The notes under the pieces were generated by a model that ran no database searches, was not told where the DNA came from, and saw only the letters and a list, made by a program, of their open reading frames with translations. Below are positions 52,020 to 62,549 of a DNA stretch of 64,000 nucleotides, piece by piece (within the stretch, counting starts at the first letter, position 1; the number at the start of each line of letters is the position of its first letter). The stretch is from JADMIL01 sp036489375. GTDB taxonomy: Bacteria > Desulfobacterota > Binatia > Binatales > Binataceae. Both the position numbers and the translations under genes were made by a program. The stretch spans positions 1 through 64,000 of the forward strand of contig DASXFX010000110.1 in assembly GCA_036489375.1 (NCBI GenBank), written 5' to 3'.

Positions 52020-54509
52020 TCAAATGGGTGCTGGCCCGTTAAACTTTCCCTCGATCAGTTTCAGCGCAGGTGTTGACGCCGAAGCGCTATCTTGAACCGC
52101 CTCAGTGAGCCTGACGCCAAGCTTGCGAGCAATCAGATCCCGGCTATCCTTGCTGAAAATATCGAGATGCGCGGCGCGGACCAGGCATACTTCGAAGTCG
52201 CCACGCGTGGTTCCGAGCCATCCGAAGGAAGGATCGAGGTAGCGACCCGACAAATGATTACTGCGTTTGAAGAGCAAGACCCGACCGCAGTATGGCAAAG
52301 GCCGATATCTGCGAGCGGCCTCGATGCGAATTTCAAAGGCCTCGGGTTTGCGCAGGCCGCCGGACTTGCCGGCGTCGTCAACGATCGCAGAGGGATTGTT
52401 GCGAGGACCTTGCTTGCGACCGAAGCGAGACCCTAACTTGCGTGCAATGTAGGCGGGCATCTGGACTAGATCCATCCGACCCAGATTAGCTCGATGATAC
52501 CTGATACTGTCGACGATGCGGGCGCGAAAAGTCTCGATCTTCGAGTATTCACGCATGAAGAATGGATTGGAGGTGTCGAAAAGAACCAGCAGCGCGACGT
52601 GGTGACCTAAGCTTTCGAGTCGTTGCGCGATTTCATAAGCCATGATGCCTCCCGCACTCCATCCACCAACCATGTAAGGACCGTGAGATCGGGTCGCCAG
52701 GATAGTGCGGACATGCTCGTAGGCTTCTTCGTAGAGATCGTAGTTGCCGGAAAGCGCGCGTTCGTCGTCGCCAATCAGGCTCAAAATGGGATGGCCTGAA
52801 TCGAGCCGTTTAGCAACCTCTACCAGGCCGGTGAAGGCATTGACCATGAAGAAAGGAGGCTCGTCGCCGATCCCTTCGAGTTCGATAACACGCGGTGCTG
52901 GCTCAGAGGCGGCATTGCGATCGACTTCAAGGGCCAGCGCCCGAGGAGTCGTGGAGCGAAAAATTACCGCCAACGGCAGCTTGCGGTCGAAGGCCTCTGC
53001 AATTCGCGCAATCAACCGCACGGCTCGCAGCGAATTGCCGCCAAGCTCGAAAAAGTCGTCGTCAGGGCGCACTGGAGCGACCGCCAAAACCTCCTCCCAA
53101 AGAGGGATCATCCGGGTGACCGTTGAATCCTTGTTCGTCGCGGGCGGTTCGCCGAGACCGGCATGCAATTCCGATATCTTGCGCTCGGGATCTCGCGCGA
53201 TCGCATCAAAAATTTCGTGGAACTGCTCGAGCATGCGCACGACTGTTTCAGGTCGAAAGAGGTCGGTGTTCAGTTCGCACGAGACGCGCCAGCCTTCGGC
53301 GCGTTCGACCATAAAGAAGTTCAGATCGTAGAGCGCACCAGCAGAGGCGGAGGGAACGTCAATGAGTTCCATAGCGCCGAACTTTTGCTGCCGCACGAAT
53401 GCCCGCTGAAAAATAAAGTTGACCTGGTACAAAGGATTGCGGCTTAAATCTCTGCGCGGCTTGAGCACCTCGACCAACTGTTCAAACGGTACGTCCTGAT
53501 TGGCGAGCGCCTCCAGCACCGTTTTGCGCACGCTTTTCAGAAGTTCAACAAAGGACGGATCGCCACTTAAATCGGCTCGTAGCACCAGCAAGTTGATGAA
53601 CAACCCAATGAGTGATTCAGTTTCAATTGAAGTGCGCCCTGCAACCGGCGTACCGACGACCACAACGTTCAGCGCCGTCAAACGATGGAGTAGAACATCC
53701 AGTGTCGCGAGCGAGGTCATGAAGAAAGTCGCACCGTGCTTGCGCGACAAATCTGACAGAGCGTCAGTCAGCGCGCGTGGCAGGAGGATCGACACTATAG
53801 TGCCGTTAGAACTCTGAACTGGAGGTCGACGATAGTCGGCAAGAACTTCGAAGCGGGGGAGGTCCTTGAGTTGACGCAGCCAATAGAGCAACTGCGGATT
53901 TGACAGGTTATCGTTGAAAGTCTGCTTCTGCCATGTCGCGTAGTCGCGATACTGAAGCGATAGCTCAGGAAGCGGCGAACCTTCACCCTGGGTATAGGCC
54001 GTGTAGTACGCGCACATTTCGTCCACGAAAGTTCCCACCGACCATCCGTCAAAGATGATGTGATGGACCGTCATGAGCATCCAGTGTTCGTCTTCACCGA
54101 CGCGCAGCACGCCCACGCGGAAAAGGGGTCCGCGCGTCAGATCGAACGCTTGATGCGCTTCGAGTTCGCTCAAATGCTGTACTTCAGCGTCGCGAGCCCT
54201 GGCTTCAAGTTGTCTGAGATCCGTGCGCGAAAGTTCGACGATCGAGTCCGGCTCGACGCACTGCACCGGATTACCCGCGACTAGCTCGATGTGAGTCCGC
54301 AAAATATCGTGCCGACGCACAACCGCGGCGATCGCGCGCTTAAGGATGCTCAGATCAAGCGGTCCGATCAGTTTCCATCGCACGCTGATGTTGCAGGCCG
54401 GATTGCCTGCTGACAGCTGATCCAGCAGCCAGAAGCGCTGCTGCTGAAGTGAAAGCGGGGCTGTGATCGCGTTGCGATTGTCAGCAGGAATCGATAATTG
54501 AGCTGCCAC
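52020..54509 (-). CDS. NRPS termination protein: condensation, carrier, thioesterase
   Basis: The 829-residue protein has a condensation domain (about 15-450) with HHIIFDGWS (His149-His150, Asp154), a carrier with FFELGGNSLRAVRLI (phosphopantetheine Ser493), and a type I thioesterase (about 545-825) with the catalytic GGWSAGG (Ser618), the acid in LLVLFDTSN and His in RAAHLDIF. There is no adenylation domain, so the carrier must be loaded elsewhere or the C domain may accept a free nucleophile. GTG 54509 follows AAGAAG. It is the last assembly-line protein; the TE should release the chain. Confidence 0.93.
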   Translation of the reverse strand: MAAQLSIPADNRNAITAPLSLQQQRFWLLDQLSAGNPACNISVRWKLIGPLDLSILKRAIAAVVRRHDILRTHIELVAGNPVQCVEPDSIVELSRTDLRQLEARARDAEVQHLSELEAHQAFDLTRGPLFRVGVLRVGEDEHWMLMTVHHIIFDGWSVGTFVDEMCAYYTAYTQGEGSPLPELSLQYRDYATWQKQTFNDNLSNPQLLYWLRQLKDLPRFEVLADYRRPPVQSSNGTIVSILLPRALTDALSDLSRKHGATFFMTSLATLDVLLHRLTALNVVVVGTPVAGRTSIETESLIGLFINLLVLRADLSGDPSFVELLKSVRKTVLEALANQDVPFEQLVEVLKPRRDLSRNPLYQVNFIFQRAFVRQQKFGAMELIDVPSASAGALYDLNFFMVERAEGWRVSCELNTDLFRPETVVRMLEQFHEIFDAIARDPERKISELHAGLGEPPATNKDSTVTRMIPLWEEVLAVAPVRPDDDFFELGGNSLRAVRLIARIAEAFDRKLPLAVIFRSTTPRALALEVDRNAASEPAPRVIELEGIGDEPPFFMVNAFTGLVEVAKRLDSGHPILSLIGDDERALSGNYDLYEEAYEHVRTILATRSHGPYMVGGWSAGGIMAYEIAQRLESLGHHVALLVLFDTSNPFFMREYSKIETFRARIVDSIRYHRANLGRMDLVQMPAYIARKLGSRFGRKQGPRNNPSAIVDDAGKSGGLRKPEAFEIRIEAARRYRPLPYCGRVLLFKRSNHLSGRYLDPSFGWLGTTRGDFEVCLVRAAHLDIFSKDSRDLIARKLGVRLTEAVQDSASASTPALKLIEGKFNGPAPI

Positions 54510-54551
54510 GTTCAGCTTCTTTTTATCGGCTCGTAGTTCAAGGGATTCATC

Positions 54552-57500
54552 TCAAAGACCGGCAGCTTCGATGACTTGACCATTGCTGATGATCGACCGA
54601 GCAATTGCGGCGATCGTACGATGCTCGAAGATTTGCGTCGCATTCAACTTGATTCCAGCTTTGCGGGCGCGCGCCACGATTTGCAGGATTCGTATCGAGT
54701 CGCCACCAAGCGCGAAGATATCATCAGCAATCCCGAGGCCGTCGATACCGAAGACTTCCTCCCAGATCGACACCATCATCCGTTCGCTGCTGGATAAGAC
54801 CTTTAACTCGGAGGCTTGAGTCTCAGGAAATGCGCTATGGGCCGGTCGTAAGGCTTTGAAATCCACCTTGCCATTGAGCATTCGGGGCAGCACATCGAGT
54901 GCGACGAACATGGAGGGAATCATGTAGTCGGGAAGCGTGGTCCGCAGTGTAGTGCGAATCGTCCGAGAATCGAGTGCACCGTCGCGAGATCGAACAACGT
55001 AGGCGACCAGGCAAGGCTCGCCTGACGGGTCGTTTCCGAGTACGACGATGGCGTCATCAATGGATGCAAGTGCGATAAGATGCGTTTCGATCTCGGGCAA
55101 CTCGATCCGATAGCCGCGGAGCTTTATCTGACGATCGCTCCGGCCAATGAATTCAAGTTGGCCTGAAGGCAGATAACGAACCATGTCGCCAGTGCGATAC
55201 ATACGCGCGCCAGGAATGGTCGAAAATCCATCCGTTACGAACTTCGATTCCGTCAGCTCGGCACGTTTGAAGTAACCACGTGCGACTCCGTCGCCACCGA
55301 TGTAGAGTTCTCCCGGAACTCCGATCGGCACCAGGTTGCCGCTCCCGTCGAGCACATGGAACTGAGTGTTGGCGATGGGGGCCCCGATACTGATAGCACC
55401 GGTCCCGACACGCGCAACGGCCGACCAGATGGTGGTTTCTGTGGGTCCATACATATTCCAAAGTTCGCCACCGCACTCCAGCAGGCGTTCAGCTAAATCC
55501 GGCGGCAGACGTTCACCACCACAGAGCATCTGAAGCGGCTTCGAGTCGCGAATGCCCGCCTCGACGAGCATTCGCCAGGTCGTAGGAGTCGCCTGAACGA
55601 CAGTCGCATCGACACGTTCGATTTCTGTAAGTAGGAGGCCCCCATCCAGCGTCATTTCGCGACTGGCTATTACAACTTGCGCACCCACCGAGAGTGGAAG
55701 CATCAACTCAAGTCCCGCGATATCGAAGGCGATGGTCGTAAGCGCAAGCATCACGTCGGCGGAAGTGAACCCCGGCTCGTGCGCCATCGATTTCAGTAGG
55801 TTAACGAAAGCGCGATGGGTGATTTCGACGCCCTTCGGCTGACCGGTCGAACCCGAAGTATATATGAGGTACGCGATATCACTGGAAACACGCTTGATAG
55901 AAGGCGCGATGGGCGAGGCGTCCGTGAGCTGGGCAGTCACGCCCGCAACCGGTAACTGCGGCACTTGGGCATCAAGAATAACTCGGTTTCCTGTATATAA
56001 GGGGATCGCGCCGGTGAGCCCAACTTCGGTTACAATAAACTTTACCTCGGCTTCCTCGAGAATAAACTGCACGCGCTCATCTGGATAAATAGGATCGAGG
56101 GGAACGTAAACGCACCCGGCCTTCAGGATTCCCAGGATGGAGACCAGCAACTGGAGCGAGCGTTCCAAATAGATCGCGATGCGATCGCCTTCGCCTGCGC
56201 CGCATGTGCGCAGATGGTTTGCGAGCTGGTTGGCGCGCGCATCGAGTTGCGCATAACTCAAGCGCTCGTCACCAAAAACCGCGGCCATTACCTCCGGTTG
56301 CCGCGCAACCTGGTCCTCGAACAAACCGTGAACCAGAGCCCCGGTGGGATACGCGCGGACGGTGTCGTTCCATTCGACGACAAGTTGCCGCTTCTCAGTC
56401 TCGTTCATCAACGGCATTTGCGCGATTTGCAGGTTTGCGCCGGAGGCGAACGATTCCAGCAAGGTCTCGAAATGGCCGAGCCATCGCGTCACGGTAGCGT
56501 CGTCGAAGAGATCGCAGTTGTAGTCACAATCGATGACGAGGCCGTCGGTCGATTCAACGACGTTCATAAAAAGGTCGAAATTGACGAACGCCTTGGGGTT
56601 AGCGGTGACTTCGACCTGGAGTCCCGGAAAACTCAGGTCGGTACCGATCCGCTCGAGATTGAATTGAACATCAACTAGCGGAAGATGACTCGGATCTCGA
56701 GTAAGCCGGAGTTTTCGCACCAGAGTACCGTAAGTATAGTTCTGATGCTCGTAGGCATCGAGCACGCTACGCCTCGTATCTGCGAGCAATTCGGCAAAGG
56801 TAAGATCGCCATCGATACGATCACGGACCGGCAGAAAATTCACGCAGTGACCGACAAGATTCTCGGCTCCCGCGGCCGACTGGCCGGCGCTCGGGATGCC
56901 GACCACGATGTCACTCTGACCGGAGAGACGCGCCAACAAGACCTGAAAGCCGGCCAGCAGCGTGTTCAGCAATGTACATTTCTGCTTTGCACCCGCGCGT
57001 TTGATTCGTTGGTAAACGTCGGCCGTGAACGTGCGGCGGCAAGTCGCTCCGCGAAAACTCTTAACCGCGGACCTCGGGCGATCGGAGGGGAGCGCGAGTG
57101 GTTCGACTTCAGCCGAGAACTCGCCGAGCCAGTATTTTTCATTAGTCGACTGTCCCGCGCTCTTCTGTTGGATGAACTCGTCGCGAGCATAATCGCAATA
57201 TTGCGTCGCCGGACTCAAAGTCGAGGGCGTGCCGCTGATCGCGGCGGCATACAGTTTCGACAGTTCCTCCAGAATGACGTTGGTTGACCATCCGTCGCAG
57301 ACGATGTGATGAGTAGTAGCGACAAGCCAGTCTTCGTCATCGGTGAGCCTGAGTAATCGCGCGCGGATGAGTGGACCGCGGGTTAAGCAGAAGGCGGTAG
57401 AAGCCTCCTCCACGAGAATCGTGGAGATGCGAGTTTCGCGATCGACCCGCGGCATCAAGCGGAGATCGACTATGGGTAGATCTATCTCAAGGTGCGGCGC

Positions 57501-60500
57501 GAAGCTTTGCGTTTCGCCATCCTCATTGAAGGTGGTGCGGAGCGCATCGTGGCGTGCGATCACCTGGTTCAGAGAGGTTGTCAGTGCTGGTACGTCGAGA
57601 GTTCCACGCATCTTGAGAGTGAAGGATTCATTATAGCTCTTCGATGCATCGTCACTGATGCTCGCAGACAGCCAGATTTCGCGTTGCGCTTCGGTAAGGC
57701 GGCAATCGCCTGCCACCGGTTGGACCTCTCGACTTCCGTTCGTATGCCGGAAGGCGGGAACGGGTGGCATGTCCTCCGATGGCTGCGCACTTTCATGTGG
57801 CGCCGGCAGGAGACCGGCGGCTTGCATTTCAATCGCGCTTTCTTTGAAGACTTGAACGATCTTGGCGACGTCGGCCTCGCTGTGCGCAGTGGTGAGAAAA
57901 AGCGGGAATGACTCCTGGATGTAGATGCCCTTTTCGCGCATCCAATAGTAAAAGAGACTGGAGAAAGCCTGATCGGGCGGAAAGCTGAAGTAAGCGATCG
58001 ACCCGAACGTCTCGATACGAGTGGGAAGCCCAGATGAATTTAGGAAGGCGTTGAGTTCGTCAACCATCCGCGCCGTCTTCGCAGTCAAGCTCTGTTGAAG
58101 TGTGGGACCCGCTCGCTTCAAGTGCATCAGCACCGCACGTGCCGCCGCCATCGCGAGTGGATGACGTACGAAGGTGCCCGCAAAAAAGGTCACTCCAACG
58201 GTGGGATACGAGTCGTCGCCGTAGGACCACGCTCCACCGTCGAGGGCGTCCATGTAGGTGTGGCTGCCAGTAAGAACGCCTATCGGCAGACCGCCGCCGA
58301 TCACCTTGCCGTAGGCCGCCAGGTCAGCGCGAATACCAAACAGCGCTTGGCATCCGCCGGGATGTACGCGGAAGCCGGTCACGACTTCGTCGAAAATCAA
58401 TGCGGTAGCTGACGCAGCGGTGATGCTGCGCAGTTCGCGCAAGAACTCGACCGGCTGAAGCGCGGGATGACGGCTCTGCACCGGTTCGACGCAAACGGCC
58501 GCTAATTCATTAGCGTGCGCGCGGATGAACTCGAGCGCTTCATCGGTGCCGTAATCGAGCACAATGATATTTTCGGCCTTCGCGCGAGGGATTCCCGGAG
58601 CGACCGGAAGTGAGCGGCGACTAGCTCCGGTACCAACGCCGTGCACCAGGACTTCGTCGAACATTCCATGATAGTCGCCGGCGAAGATTACGATCTTGTC
58701 GCGGCCGGTCACCGTGCGCGCGACGCGAAACGCAGCCATCACGGCTTCCGAACCGGTATTGCAGAACGTCACCCGTTGCATTCCGGTAAGCTCCGTTATC
58801 AGGTCCGCGACCTCGCCGGCGAGCACCGTCTGCGGTCCGGTTTCAAAACCCTTCTGAAGTTGAGCGGTGATTGCGTCAACGACGAAGCTCGGTGAATGAC
58901 CGAGCATAATGGGACCGTATCCGTTGACAACATCGAGGTATTCGTTGCCATCGAGGTCCCACATCCGGGATCCTGCTGAACGGACCATAACGATCGGGTA
59001 CACGAGATCTTTCCATTGAAGTCGGAATCCTGCGGCTGCGCGGGGATCGGCGAGTACGGCGCGATGCGCCTGGGCATTGCGTTTCGACTTTGCGGTCTTG
59101 ACGTTGTAACGCTCGATCAAACTAACGAGCGCATTTTGCTGAGAGATCGTCATCTCGGATTTCGGCCCCGCCGAGATCGGACGGAAACGGCCGTGCGCTT
59201 CAGCCGCAAGGATCGGAACACGAGTTGTCGGACCTGGTACCGCGGATGCGGCCAATTCGCGGCCGGTGATTGACGCTATAGACGGCGTCGCGGCAACCTG
59301 AGGGACACCCCGAAGGACCTCGAGCTGGCGTCCAAACAGCTCGCTCATTGCTGTGATCTGACTGCTAAGTATTCGTTCGAGATCGGATGCTACTGTCGAC
59401 TGCGGAAACACCGGCGGTCCGGGATCGCCAACGATCTCCGACGACGACTTGGGAACACTCGCACCAGCTCCTGAAGTGTTGGGCCCGGATATCGCGGCTG
59501 GGGTCCTTTCAGCAACGTAGGCGGCGAGAGCAGCGAGCGAAGATTCTTCTTCGAGCAGCTGGCGGAACGTTACCTTGAGTCCGAAGGCGGATAACAATTG
59601 TTGCGACACCTGGGTCAGGAACAGCGAGTCGAAACCGAGTTCGAGGAATGGAGTCGCCGGGTCCATCGCAGCAATATCGAGACCCGATAGGTCTTCGAAG
59701 ATCGCAGCGAGCCTCGAGCGAATTTGAATAATACCGTCGGAAGACATTGGTGCAACTTCCTGCTCGGGACTCTTGCCGTCCGTGTCCCTCTTAAGGTCAG
59801 GCTCCGGTGTTTTCGCACTACGTTCCACAGACTGTGCAATTTCGGCGCAACGCGAAATCCAGTGGCGCTGCTGCTCGAATGGATAACCTGGAAGCGATAC
59901 GCGCTGTCGGCGTTCTTCGGCGTAAAGCGCCGTCCAAAGTGGATTGGCGCCGTCAAGCCAGAGGCTGCCGACCGCGTTCAGAAGATGGCTTTCCTCCATC
60001 AATGGATCATTCGGACCGGACAGCGAACGTAACACCAGCTGATCGTGCCCTAAGGTTTGATGGTTGACGGGATGTTGAAGAGCGAGCGTCGTCAGCGTGT
60101 TGCCAGGTCCGACCTCGAGCAAACTGCAATCAACCCCGCGGAGCCGGCTGATTCCGTCGGAGAAGCGCACCGGCTCGCGTACATGCCGCGCCCAATACTC
60201 CGGATCAGTCGCTTCGCGGCCCGTGATCCAGTCCCCTGTAACACTCGATATAAACGGGATGCTTGGGATTGAAAGCTGCACCTGCGAGCACGCCGCCTTG
60301 AAATCCGGCACTATCGGCTCGATCATCTGCGAATGAAATGCATGCGAGGTGGCGAGGCGCCGGCTGACCACCGATTCACGCGACAGCATCTCCTCGAAGC
60401 GTTCGATTGAATCGATGGGGCCCGCAACCACCGTCAGCGAAGGCGCATTGACCGCAGCGATGGAAAGACTCGGGTCGAGCAACTCGCGGATGCGCGACTC

Positions 60501-62549
60501 GGGGAGTCGCACGGAGAGCATCGCGCCGTGCGGCAATGAACCCATCAGCCGGCCGCGCTTGACAATTAAACTGAGCGCGTCGTCCAGGGACATAACGCCA
60601 GCGAGGCAGGCGGCAACGAATTCGCCAACGCTATGGCCAATCATCATTGACGGAACGATACCGAGGCTGAGCCACAGTTGTGCCAGCGCGTATTCCACCA
60701 CAAAAATCGCCGGCTGCGCACACGCAGTGTCGTTGATCTCGAAGCTCGCCTGCGATGACGGTGGAGGAAAGATGATCGAGCGAAGGTCCGGACCGTCTTC
60801 CTGGCTGACTATTTCCGCGCACCGATCGAAATGTTCACGGAATACCGAATTGATCTGATAGATCCGATGACCCATGTTCACGAATTGCGAGCCCTGGCCC
60901 GGAAACATGAATGCAATCGGAGCTGCCGGTCCACGTGCGACTCGCGCTGCGGTCCCCTTACCAGTGGTGCTTGCCAGGACGGTCGCGGCATTACGCAGAT
61001 CGCTGCAGATCGCTATGCGGCGAAAATCGAAGGGATGACGCCCATTCATCAGAGTGAAAGCTACGTCGGCGGGCTCGAGCTCCTCATGTTCCGTGAAAAA
61101 ATCGCCGAGATTGATGACGCTCCGCTGTAGCGCCTGCTCAGTCTTGGCAGACAGGATCAGCAGGTGAGTGTTCCATCGGGAGCTTGACGGTTCCGGGACC
61201 GGCGCTTCCTCCATCACGAGGTGCGTATTCGTGCCACCCATCCCGAATGCACTTACTCCGGCACGAAGCGGGGTTGAGCCGCGTCGCCAAGTTGACAACT
61301 CAGTTTGAATGCGGAAAGGGCTGTCTTCGAGATCGAGCCGTGGATTGGGATGCTTGAAATGAAGTACGGGTATTAGAGTCTTATGGCGGAGTGAAAGTGC
61401 GGCCTTGATAAGTCCGGTGATGCCGGCAGCGACATCCAAATGTCCAATGTTGGCTTTCGCAGTACCGATGGCACAGAACTGTTTTTTGTCCGTGGAAGCA
61501 CGAAAGGCTCGCGTCAGCGCAGCGACTTCGACCGGATCTCCCAGCGGCGTGCCAGTGCCGTGAGCTTCTATATAGGTGATCGTTTCCGGATCGATTCCTG
61601 CGCTGGCGTGCGCCATCTCGATCGCCATCGCTTGCCCTTCGATGCTGGGCGCAGTGAAGCCGACCTTGGCTGAGCCATCGTTGTTGATTCCGATGCCGAT
61701 AATTACCGCGTATATATTGTCGCGATCCGCGACCGCATCCTCCAAGCGCTTGAGCAGCACCGCGCCAACTCCATCGCCGAATACCGTCCCTTCCGCACTC
61801 GCGTCGAAACTCCGGCAATGGCCATCGGACGACACCATCCCGCCGCTTTCATAGAGGTAGCCGCGGCGTTGCGGAAAGGTGATCGACACCGCACCCGCCA
61901 ACGCCATATCGCACTGATAGTTTTGCAACGCGAGGCACGCCTGCGAAACCGCGACCAGTGAAGTCGCGCATCCGGCGCCTAGCGAAAACGCGGGGCCGCG
62001 GAGATTAAGCTTATAGGCGACACGGGTCGCCAGGAACTCCGCGTGGGCCGCGAGCGTCGTATTAAAATTGCTGACCTGAAAGCCCGCGGCATAGTCGTCA
62101 AAATACGCCTGACCCGAGCCAACGTGTTTAAGGAAATAGCTGTTGTAGCTCGCGCCCGCATACACGCCTACGACGGCGGCGCATGTCAGCGGGTCGTAGC
62201 CCGCATCGTCGAACGCATGCCAGCAGCATTCGAGGAAGAGACGTTGCTGCGGATCGATCAGATCGGCTTCTTTCGGCATGATGCCGAAAAAACCCGCATC
62301 GAACTTATCAACGTCGCTCACAATGGCGCGAGCCGCAACGTAATTATCGAGGCTCATGAGGCGCTTTCGATCGTGGACCTCAAGCTCATCCACACTGAAC
62401 CGGGTGATGCCTTCCTTGCCTGCCTTCAGGTTCTCCCAAAACTCGCGGACGTCGACGGCGCCCGGAAATCTACCAGCCATCCCGATGATCGCGACGCGGC
62501 CTGCAGCGTCCTGGGAAGTGGGGCCAGCCGCCTTGCCGATTTCGCTCAC
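54552..62549 (-). CDS. Hybrid PKS/NRPS: KS-AT-ACP-aminotransferase-C-A-PCP
   Basis: This 2665-residue megasynthase has, in order: KS (about 18-450; Cys194 in GAGCATS, His330, His370); AT (about 545-880; Ser640 in GHSVGE, HAFH at 736-739 indicating malonyl-CoA); ACP (Ser975); class III PLP aminotransferase (about 1150-1580; Lys1415); C (about 1615-2055; HHIVCDG at 1747-1753); A (about 2070-2560; YTSGSTGQPKG); PCP (Ser2618 in LGGDSIRI). No KR, DH or ER is present, so the beta-keto group would be transaminated. The A-domain pocket, read against GrsA, is D-I-L-Q-C-G-M-I-W, close to glycine codes. The GTG start overlaps the preceding stop as GTGA. The layout parallels McyE- and mycosubtilin-type beta-amino acid modules. 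Confidence 0.95.
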   Translation of the reverse strand: MSEIGKAAGPTSQDAAGRVAIIGMAGRFPGAVDVREFWENLKAGKEGITRFSVDELEVHDRKRLMSLDNYVAARAIVSDVDKFDAGFFGIMPKEADLIDPQQRLFLECCWHAFDDAGYDPLTCAAVVGVYAGASYNSYFLKHVGSGQAYFDDYAAGFQVSNFNTTLAAHAEFLATRVAYKLNLRGPAFSLGAGCATSLVAVSQACLALQNYQCDMALAGAVSITFPQRRGYLYESGGMVSSDGHCRSFDASAEGTVFGDGVGAVLLKRLEDAVADRDNIYAVIIGIGINNDGSAKVGFTAPSIEGQAMAIEMAHASAGIDPETITYIEAHGTGTPLGDPVEVAALTRAFRASTDKKQFCAIGTAKANIGHLDVAAGITGLIKAALSLRHKTLIPVLHFKHPNPRLDLEDSPFRIQTELSTWRRGSTPLRAGVSAFGMGGTNTHLVMEEAPVPEPSSSRWNTHLLILSAKTEQALQRSVINLGDFFTEHEELEPADVAFTLMNGRHPFDFRRIAICSDLRNAATVLASTTGKGTAARVARGPAAPIAFMFPGQGSQFVNMGHRIYQINSVFREHFDRCAEIVSQEDGPDLRSIIFPPPSSQASFEINDTACAQPAIFVVEYALAQLWLSLGIVPSMMIGHSVGEFVAACLAGVMSLDDALSLIVKRGRLMGSLPHGAMLSVRLPESRIRELLDPSLSIAAVNAPSLTVVAGPIDSIERFEEMLSRESVVSRRLATSHAFHSQMIEPIVPDFKAACSQVQLSIPSIPFISSVTGDWITGREATDPEYWARHVREPVRFSDGISRLRGVDCSLLEVGPGNTLTTLALQHPVNHQTLGHDQLVLRSLSGPNDPLMEESHLLNAVGSLWLDGANPLWTALYAEERRQRVSLPGYPFEQQRHWISRCAEIAQSVERSAKTPEPDLKRDTDGKSPEQEVAPMSSDGIIQIRSRLAAIFEDLSGLDIAAMDPATPFLELGFDSLFLTQVSQQLLSAFGLKVTFRQLLEEESSLAALAAYVAERTPAAISGPNTSGAGASVPKSSSEIVGDPGPPVFPQSTVASDLERILSSQITAMSELFGRQLEVLRGVPQVAATPSIASITGRELAASAVPGPTTRVPILAAEAHGRFRPISAGPKSEMTISQQNALVSLIERYNVKTAKSKRNAQAHRAVLADPRAAAGFRLQWKDLVYPIVMVRSAGSRMWDLDGNEYLDVVNGYGPIMLGHSPSFVVDAITAQLQKGFETGPQTVLAGEVADLITELTGMQRVTFCNTGSEAVMAAFRVARTVTGRDKIVIFAGDYHGMFDEVLVHGVGTGASRRSLPVAPGIPRAKAENIIVLDYGTDEALEFIRAHANELAAVCVEPVQSRHPALQPVEFLRELRSITAASATALIFDEVVTGFRVHPGGCQALFGIRADLAAYGKVIGGGLPIGVLTGSHTYMDALDGGAWSYGDDSYPTVGVTFFAGTFVRHPLAMAAARAVLMHLKRAGPTLQQSLTAKTARMVDELNAFLNSSGLPTRIETFGSIAYFSFPPDQAFSSLFYYWMREKGIYIQESFPLFLTTAHSEADVAKIVQVFKESAIEMQAAGLLPAPHESAQPSEDMPPVPAFRHTNGSREVQPVAGDCRLTEAQREIWLSASISDDASKSYNESFTLKMRGTLDVPALTTSLNQVIARHDALRTTFNEDGETQSFAPHLEIDLPIVDLRLMPRVDRETRISTILVEEASTAFCLTRGPLIRARLLRLTDDEDWLVATTHHIVCDGWSTNVILEELSKLYAAAISGTPSTLSPATQYCDYARDEFIQQKSAGQSTNEKYWLGEFSAEVEPLALPSDRPRSAVKSFRGATCRRTFTADVYQRIKRAGAKQKCTLLNTLLAGFQVLLARLSGQSDIVVGIPSAGQSAAGAENLVGHCVNFLPVRDRIDGDLTFAELLADTRRSVLDAYEHQNYTYGTLVRKLRLTRDPSHLPLVDVQFNLERIGTDLSFPGLQVEVTANPKAFVNFDLFMNVVESTDGLVIDCDYNCDLFDDATVTRWLGHFETLLESFASGANLQIAQMPLMNETEKRQLVVEWNDTVRAYPTGALVHGLFEDQVARQPEVMAAVFGDERLSYAQLDARANQLANHLRTCGAGEGDRIAIYLERSLQLLVSILGILKAGCVYVPLDPIYPDERVQFILEEAEVKFIVTEVGLTGAIPLYTGNRVILDAQVPQLPVAGVTAQLTDASPIAPSIKRVSSDIAYLIYTSGSTGQPKGVEITHRAFVNLLKSMAHEPGFTSADVMLALTTIAFDIAGLELMLPLSVGAQVVIASREMTLDGGLLLTEIERVDATVVQATPTTWRMLVEAGIRDSKPLQMLCGGERLPPDLAERLLECGGELWNMYGPTETTIWSAVARVGTGAISIGAPIANTQFHVLDGSGNLVPIGVPGELYIGGDGVARGYFKRAELTESKFVTDGFSTIPGARMYRTGDMVRYLPSGQLEFIGRSDRQIKLRGYRIELPEIETHLIALASIDDAIVVLGNDPSGEPCLVAYVVRSRDGALDSRTIRTTLRTTLPDYMIPSMFVALDVLPRMLNGKVDFKALRPAHSAFPETQASELKVLSSSERMMVSIWEEVFGIDGLGIADDIFALGGDSIRILQIVARARKAGIKLNATQIFEHRTIAAIARSIISNGQVIEAAGL

